Below are positions 59,460 through 64,000 of a stretch of DNA of 64,000 bases, in pieces. This DNA comes from Paraburkholderia sp. C35 (GTDB lineage: Bacteria > Pseudomonadota > Gammaproteobacteria > Burkholderiales > Burkholderiaceae): the NCBI RefSeq assembly GCF_003121405.1, contig NZ_QBUY01000006.1, forward strand, positions 150,396-214,395, read 5' to 3'. Made by a program: the position numbers and the translations under genes. The stretch's first letter is position 1. Every line of letters starts with the position of its first letter. Under the pieces are notes generated by a model. That model worked only from the letters and a program-made list of their open reading frames with translations. It searched no databases and was not told where the DNA came from.

Positions 59460-61283
59460 ATGAGGAAACCGACATATCTGGCAGACGAGGTCTGGAGGGG
59501 ATTGCCAGTTCAAGACTTTAGGGCAAGATTTTTTGTCGAGGCGTATGTGGAGAAGTTGAGGATGCACACGCCTCATTTTTACCAAGCGCGCCTAATGAAT
59601 ATCTTCAGCACGTGCGCTGAAATGATGATCTACGTTGACGAACAAATTTCGAATGACAAAAATTCGGCTTACGTTATTTCGGCAATGAAAGAGATAGACG
59701 ATTGCTGGGATACCGATCCTGTCGCACAAGATCTACTGTCTGACGTCGTTGGCTTGAGAGCCGCGATCAGTAAAAGGGTACAGAACGGCGAGTTAGGTGC
59801 AGGCACGTTGGGGCGCTTGCGTGTTTTTTGTCGAGCAATTTTGTCAAGACACGAATCCTACGCTTCTGCTCTGTTAGAAGCGCTTGAAGAGGCTGTTGTC
59901 GGTCCTGCTGAATTGACGCAACGCGACCGAATCACCGCTCAAATCGACCAGCTAACTGGACTATATATAACGCACCTGTTAGGTCGTGGCTATTCTCCGA
60001 CGTATCTGTTTAATAGAGCAGATATGTTTTGTTATGAGAAAAACTACTCAGGTCGATCATTCCCGGATCAATTTCGACTAATCACTGAACGTCTGCAAAG
60101 TCACAAAATTTCATTTGATGTTTACTTTGGAATTAGTACGAATCGACCTCGAATTTTCAGTGATGTTAAAGATGATCCGGATTTTTCGTTCCTCGCGAAA
60201 ATTCCCGATGAAATTCAAGGAACCAATCGCGAGAAACTTGAAAAAAACATTGAAATCAATCTTGTAGCAAAGGCAGCCATTGAGGCTACCGATCACGTGA
60301 GCGCGGCGCTGCGAACCAAAGAGCGTCTGGACCGTTTTCTCGACGCGGCAACGGCACTTGAGCTAAAAACCAACATTCAAGTTTCTGCGCACTGCGTCGT
60401 GATTTATCAGACGCAAAATTTCACCTATAAACAAACCTTGAACGTGGACATGCTTCTCGCGTTCATGTCAAGCGAGGTAGGTAGTTCATTTTCGGATGCG
60501 CCCACATCGATACGACAAATGTTACGTGGCTTAAACAATTCGGCGACCGACCAGCTGGAGCGATCGTTGCGATATTTACGATTGGCCCGATATTCAGTGT
60601 CATTGGAGCAGAAGCTACTTAATCTCTGGATCGCTCTTGAGTCACTGTTTGGTGAATTTGAGGGTGGTATATTGAACGGAATTTTAGAGTATCTTCCCCA
60701 ACTATACGCAACCACTGGATTGGCGAGGCGAGTTGCATATCTGAGAAATTTGCTTGCGTCTAACGATATCGCCATGACCGATCTTGTACGATCCGTTTTA
60801 TCTGTCGACTCTGATAATTTTGATAAAACGACAACGGATCAGCAGGTTTTTGCGTTACTAAAAAATGAAAAATCTGCGATTGATCTTTTTAACAATTTAG
60901 GTGACAAGGAGCATCTGAAATTCAAGCTAATGAAAATATTTTTAGAATTTAAAGATAATAAGGCAATTAAAAATCGCTTGGAGAAAAGCGAAGGCGACGT
61001 AGCGAGGCAGTTACGTAGGATTTATTTTCTTCGCAATAAAATTGCCCATGCCGGGCATTATAAAGGAGTTCGACCACAACTGGTGACTCACCTTCTTGAT
61101 TATATCGCCGTTGCATATCGAGCAATCTCAAATGCGTCGTCAAGAGCCAAAGAGGGGAGTACTTATTCGATAGGAGAATTGTTGACAGCATCTCGAATGG
61201 GCGTCGATGTAGTCGTCGATCGAGCGAACTCGAAGGAACAGATATCGACACTCGATCAGATTATTGCGATACCGCTAATATAG
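59460..61283 (+). CDS. HEPN (ApeA-like) domain protein, candidate RNase toxin
   Basis: A 607-residue protein, low GC and with no known family over its N-terminal 350 residues. The C-terminal third has a helical HEPN-like region: LLNLWIALESLFG around residue 385, then RRIYFLRNKIAHAG, where R525-N-K-I-A-H530 is the R-x4-H motif that forms the RNase active site in HEPN toxins and Apea-type proteins. It may cleave RNA in response to phage or stress. A purine-rich GAAGAAGAG precedes the ATG. Placement after a YfbU gene suggests an immunity or helper role for that protein; this is inference. Confidence 0.7.
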   Translation: MRKPTYLADEVWRGLPVQDFRARFFVEAYVEKLRMHTPHFYQARLMNIFSTCAEMMIYVDEQISNDKNSAYVISAMKEIDDCWDTDPVAQDLLSDVVGLRAAISKRVQNGELGAGTLGRLRVFCRAILSRHESYASALLEALEEAVVGPAELTQRDRITAQIDQLTGLYITHLLGRGYSPTYLFNRADMFCYEKNYSGRSFPDQFRLITERLQSHKISFDVYFGISTNRPRIFSDVKDDPDFSFLAKIPDEIQGTNREKLEKNIEINLVAKAAIEATDHVSAALRTKERLDRFLDAATALELKTNIQVSAHCVVIYQTQNFTYKQTLNVDMLLAFMSSEVGSSFSDAPTSIRQMLRGLNNSATDQLERSLRYLRLARYSVSLEQKLLNLWIALESLFGEFEGGILNGILEYLPQLYATTGLARRVAYLRNLLASNDIAMTDLVRSVLSVDSDNFDKTTTDQQVFALLKNEKSAIDLFNNLGDKEHLKFKLMKIFLEFKDNKAIKNRLEKSEGDVARQLRRIYFLRNKIAHAGHYKGVRPQLVTHLLDYIAVAYRAISNASSRAKEGSTYSIGELLTASRMGVDVVVDRANSKEQISTLDQIIAIPLI

Positions 61284-61791
61284 CCATTTGCGGCGAGTGG
61301 TGTGCCGGATCGCTAGGCGATGAAATGGAGCAGAACCTCATCGGCCTTCGAAGGAAATAAGCATAGCCTACGGAAAGACCAAATATAGGGCTATTGGGAT
61401 ATTCGATGCTTGGCGCCGATTGGGGGGCTTCGGCTCTGATCTCACGCTCGTCGCTCGCCCCTCGCGCTACGGGGTTAGAATTGGCCGAAATGATCTCACT
61501 TACGATCGCGGCCAGTTTTGGAGCGGACTGACCGTTCGAATGACCATCGCTGTGTGTCTCGCGACTGACAAGAGTTTGCTGGGAGTATGCTTACACCACG
61601 TCGTCGGAAAGTTACCGTTGAGACTCGAATGTCAGTTCTGTAGTACGTTCATCCACAGTCATTCACTATCATGCTCACGCGGGCACTTAAGCAGCCGCTC
61701 GGTGCAGAGAACGGACCGTCGGTGTTGGACGGGCCGTCGCCGAAGTCACCGTTTGAGCCCTCCTTCCCAATCGCAATTAGCGAAAGATGCT
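61284..61791. other. Noncoding interval between HEPN and AAA-DUF4435 genes
   Basis: The 508 bp between the convergent genes have mixed composition and no supported coding frame. A 169-codon frame on the plus strand overlaps the AAA gene end and shows no domain, codon bias or ribosome site. The interval may carry terminators and junk left by integration. No repeat was found that matches the right flank. Confidence 0.4.
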
Positions 61792-63438
61792 CTACGGCAA
61801 CAGCGCTCGCACTTGATCCCTGAACCAAGCGGTTCTTGCAAGATCTTCTTTTCCCAAATGGACCGCTGCACGTGCGCTTCCACCGTGGTCTTTCGCCGGG
61901 AAGACGCGATAAAAAACTTCAAAATCTGACGATGTCAGCGTCTCTGCTACCTTCGCTGCACCCTGTTGAAATCGTTTTGCGTCCTTTTCTTGCCCGGGAT
62001 CCAAGTAGAACGGGTAGCTCCGTCGCGCATCTTTCAGATTTACTACGAGGCCACTTAAATTTGAGTCTCGTGCCGCACACCATGTTTTAATGTAGGTATC
62101 GAGATCAAATCCATTCCCCAATGCCTCTTTTACATTCTCTGGGTGGTACAGATAATTTTCAACGCTGTAGTAGTTCAGAATTAAGCACGTCGGGTAGTGG
62201 TCCTGGATTTCTACTCGCTCGTCATCGGTCAAAAAATCGCGGTCTATGAGGCATCGAGTATCCAATGCTTGCGACGTATAAAATGCGGTCCGTTTATCAC
62301 GCGCGGGTAGCAGCAGCCGGCTAGGCGTTCCGAGTACAGACGTGTAGTATTTGATATCCGTGTTCTCAACAAACACGAGTTCGCGATTCCCCGCAAGGTC
62401 AGCCAGCAGCGATGCGTCGACTGCGATGTCATACAAACCAAAGTCGTTATTCTTGGTGGGCGCTATATTCTGTGGAATATCAAAATCTCGGCCGGAAAAA
62501 TCCAGAATAGCAGCGTGTTGTGATCTTCTAGCATAGTCGATGAATCCGATAGAGTGAGTTGCGGTCCAAAACTGGCTATCATCGGGTATCCAGTTTTCCG
62601 TTATTTCCTTGATAAGTCGGAACTGGAGCGCAGTGTTCATGTGCGCGTCCATCTCATCAACAAACACAATGCTTCCTTGAAGATGCTCCTTTCTAACAAG
62701 AAAATTCAAAAGGGCAATGACGACCTGCTTTTCACCATGACTAAGCACATCGTATGTTATTCGTGACGCTCCCTTATTGAACCATAGTTGAGGTGCCTTT
62801 TGCGGCTCCGGATCATCAAAATTGATCAACTGAATAACATGCTCGGATGTCTCTCCAAATATCCGTGCCAACGCCAAGTTCAATGGGCCAACATATTCGT
62901 GAAATATTTCCACCGTGTTAGCAGACTCTCCGCGAAAAGTTGGATTCCGAAGAGCCTTATTCATGTTTGCCGCGTAGTGGTAAACGTCATTTAGAAAACG
63001 ACTATCATGCTCGATAAAGAAGGCGGGCCGATCGTTGTCGGTTTCCACGGTTTGAGACGAATAGTTAAAGGCATGTGCGAGTCTAGGTAGGACTCTAAGG
63101 CTACTCCGACCGTAGAACTTCTTAGCTATTGGATTGTTTGACGCCACGTTTCCTGTTCGAGATAGGTTCGAACCATCCTGAAGTAGGAGCTGCAATGACG
63201 GCTCCTTTCCCTCCGTTTTCCAAAAGTATTTTTCGTCGCCCGTTGTACCTCTTCCGCCAGCGAGACGCGAAATCCATTCAAATCCGTCGAATATGCATGA
63301 CTTACCCGATCCATTGGGCCCGATGAGTAATACTAGTTTCGCCGTTTCGGGTATATCAGAGATCGTCAGATCAGTGAAGCGCTTAAAATCTTTCAATTGA
63401 AATGTTTTGATCTTCATGGGCGTTTTTTGCTTTAACAT
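61792..63438 (-). CDS. AAA ATPase fused to DUF4435/TOPRIM-like domain (PARIS/OLD-like)
   Basis: A 548-residue two-domain protein. The ABC-type ATPase has Walker A GPNGSGKS at 40-47, LSHGEKQ at 232-238 as a signature, Walker B IVFVDEMDAH near 257-266 and the H-loop TATHS at 292-296. The C-terminal part matches DUF4435: LVFVENTD at 354-361 (acidic TOPRIM-like residue), DRD at 399-401 and YSVENYL at 424-430. The pairing of these two domains is that of AriA and AriB in PARIS anti-phage systems, here in one chain. An internal ATG at 63417 is an alternative start. The locus is AT-rich and isolated. Confidence 0.8.
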   Translation of the reverse strand: MLKQKTPMKIKTFQLKDFKRFTDLTISDIPETAKLVLLIGPNGSGKSCIFDGFEWISRLAGGRGTTGDEKYFWKTEGKEPSLQLLLQDGSNLSRTGNVASNNPIAKKFYGRSSLRVLPRLAHAFNYSSQTVETDNDRPAFFIEHDSRFLNDVYHYAANMNKALRNPTFRGESANTVEIFHEYVGPLNLALARIFGETSEHVIQLINFDDPEPQKAPQLWFNKGASRITYDVLSHGEKQVVIALLNFLVRKEHLQGSIVFVDEMDAHMNTALQFRLIKEITENWIPDDSQFWTATHSIGFIDYARRSQHAAILDFSGRDFDIPQNIAPTKNNDFGLYDIAVDASLLADLAGNRELVFVENTDIKYYTSVLGTPSRLLLPARDKRTAFYTSQALDTRCLIDRDFLTDDERVEIQDHYPTCLILNYYSVENYLYHPENVKEALGNGFDLDTYIKTWCAARDSNLSGLVVNLKDARRSYPFYLDPGQEKDAKRFQQGAAKVAETLTSSDFEVFYRVFPAKDHGGSARAAVHLGKEDLARTAWFRDQVRALLP

Positions 63439-64000
63439 AGTTCGGTGAAACTCCCCGCGCTGCCCTTCTTTTGGCGTTATGGCGCAATGTTCTACTCTAA
63501 GGGTAGAGTCGAAATTTCGCTACTAATCGAGGCCCCAAGGCGGGAGCCAGTTGCCATGAAAAATTGAATGGCCTGTGTGCCGTTGAAATCGGCCGTCATG
63601 AAACGCAAGCAAATTAGGCCGCTTCGGGTCCGGGAAGCCCGTTCGCGCGACGCGAGTGCGACTTTTGCGACGGTCAACAGGCAAGTGTCAGAAATGCAGA
63701 GCGGAGCGGCGCCATCATCGCCAACTGTCGAGCGTCAGCTACGGCCGATTTGCTGCCACTGAGTATCCGACAGAGTCCAGACTGACCCGGCCATCCGGAC
63801 AACGGCAGACTCCGTTGCGCAAAGGGCAACTCCTGGCCGACTCGGCCTGACGGCAAATGCGCCAAATCGACCCTAGCCGACCACTAGCGTCGATGACTTT
63901 TCAACGACAACTTCCAATGCTCCATCGAACATTAGCTCAACCAGCGCTCACACCCTGCACGCAGTCGCGTGCGTAACCCGCCACGCACCACCCCCCTCCC
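63439..64000. other. Noncoding right flank of the low-GC island
   Basis: The last 562 bp contain no supported gene on either strand. GC rises again from about 63550. Words such as GGCCGACTCGGCC and several direct fragments of degenerate character suggest old insertions, but no IS ends or target duplications can be seen. It contains the promoter of the AAA-DUF4435 gene near 63440-63500, where an AT-rich stretch lies. Confidence 0.4.

Noticed and set aside
61420..61929. 169-codon frame on the plus strand between the HEPN and AAA genes
   Set aside because: It has no ribosome site, mixed composition with Cys/Ser/Arg runs, no domain and it runs into the end of the AAA gene on the other strand.
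1..64000. tRNA, rRNA, CRISPR arrays and intact insertion sequences
   Set aside because: None was found by eye: no cloverleaf with CCA-type ends, no rRNA motifs, no regular repeats and no transposase or integrase domains.

Overview
The window looks like a chromosome or megaplasmid segment of a GC-rich betaproteobacterium, most likely Paraburkholderia, Caballeronia or Burkholderia. This rests on family-level resemblance, not a database search: a Burkholderia-type general porin, a Burkholderia-style small His-rich HHHH-motif protein, abundant LysR/GntR/IclR regulators beside catabolic operons, and GC-rich codons everywhere except one island near the right end.

Layout. 0-5.2 kb: leftward MFS transporter, GAF protein, amidohydrolase, COG0523 GTPase and a truncated MarC protein, with a divergent LysR gene. 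6.2-13.7 kb: a LysR gene and a DMT exporter, then a tightly overlapping leftward catabolic operon (ketopantoate-reductase-like, VOC, MaoC, CaiB CoA-transferase, shikimate-dehydrogenase-like, Gfo/Idh, AroQ-like). A shared GCAAT-N15-ATTGC box ties this LysR gene to the operon. 13.8-20 kb: an ABC exporter, an ECF sigma factor operon with a ferredoxin, an SDR, a Nudix hydrolase and a VOC protein. 20-22.3 kb: a complete fluoride-resistance operon (fluoride riboswitch, CLC-F antiporter, DUF190, CrcB).

22.8-28.2 kb: porin, GntR, ADP-ribosylglycohydrolase-family enzyme, NCS1 permease and PfkB kinase, which reads as uptake, N-glycosidic cleavage and sugar phosphorylation of a nucleoside-like compound. 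28.2-37.8 kb: an IclR-linked bidirectional cluster (two 3-ketosteroid-dehydrogenase-like flavoproteins, NIPSNAP, TIM-barrel isomerase/dehydratase, AAHS transporter, epimerase-type SDR, second shikimate-dehydrogenase-like protein) with two identical 15-bp operators. 37.8-41.6 kb: DctA, a fumarase/aspartase-superfamily lyase and a divergent GntR with two tandem perfect palindromes. 42.5-46.6 kb: quinone oxidoreductase, LysR and FUSC efflux protein. 46.9-48.1 kb: cupin plus SDR.

48.4-57.5 kb: an exopolysaccharide operon (WecB epimerase, BcsB-like subunit, NfrB glycosyltransferase with MshEN-type domains, NfrA outer-membrane protein, lipoprotein). It resembles the c-di-GMP-controlled phage-N4 glycan receptor system of E. 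coli with a BcsB-like subunit added. 57.5-58.4 kb: AT-rich leader and a DUF1214 pseudogene. 58.8-63.4 kb: a low-GC accessory island with a YfbU-family protein, a 607-aa protein carrying a HEPN-type motif and an AAA ATPase fused to a DUF4435/TOPRIM-like domain. The last resembles a single-gene PARIS-type defence protein. No tRNA, rRNA, CRISPR array or intact insertion sequence was found.
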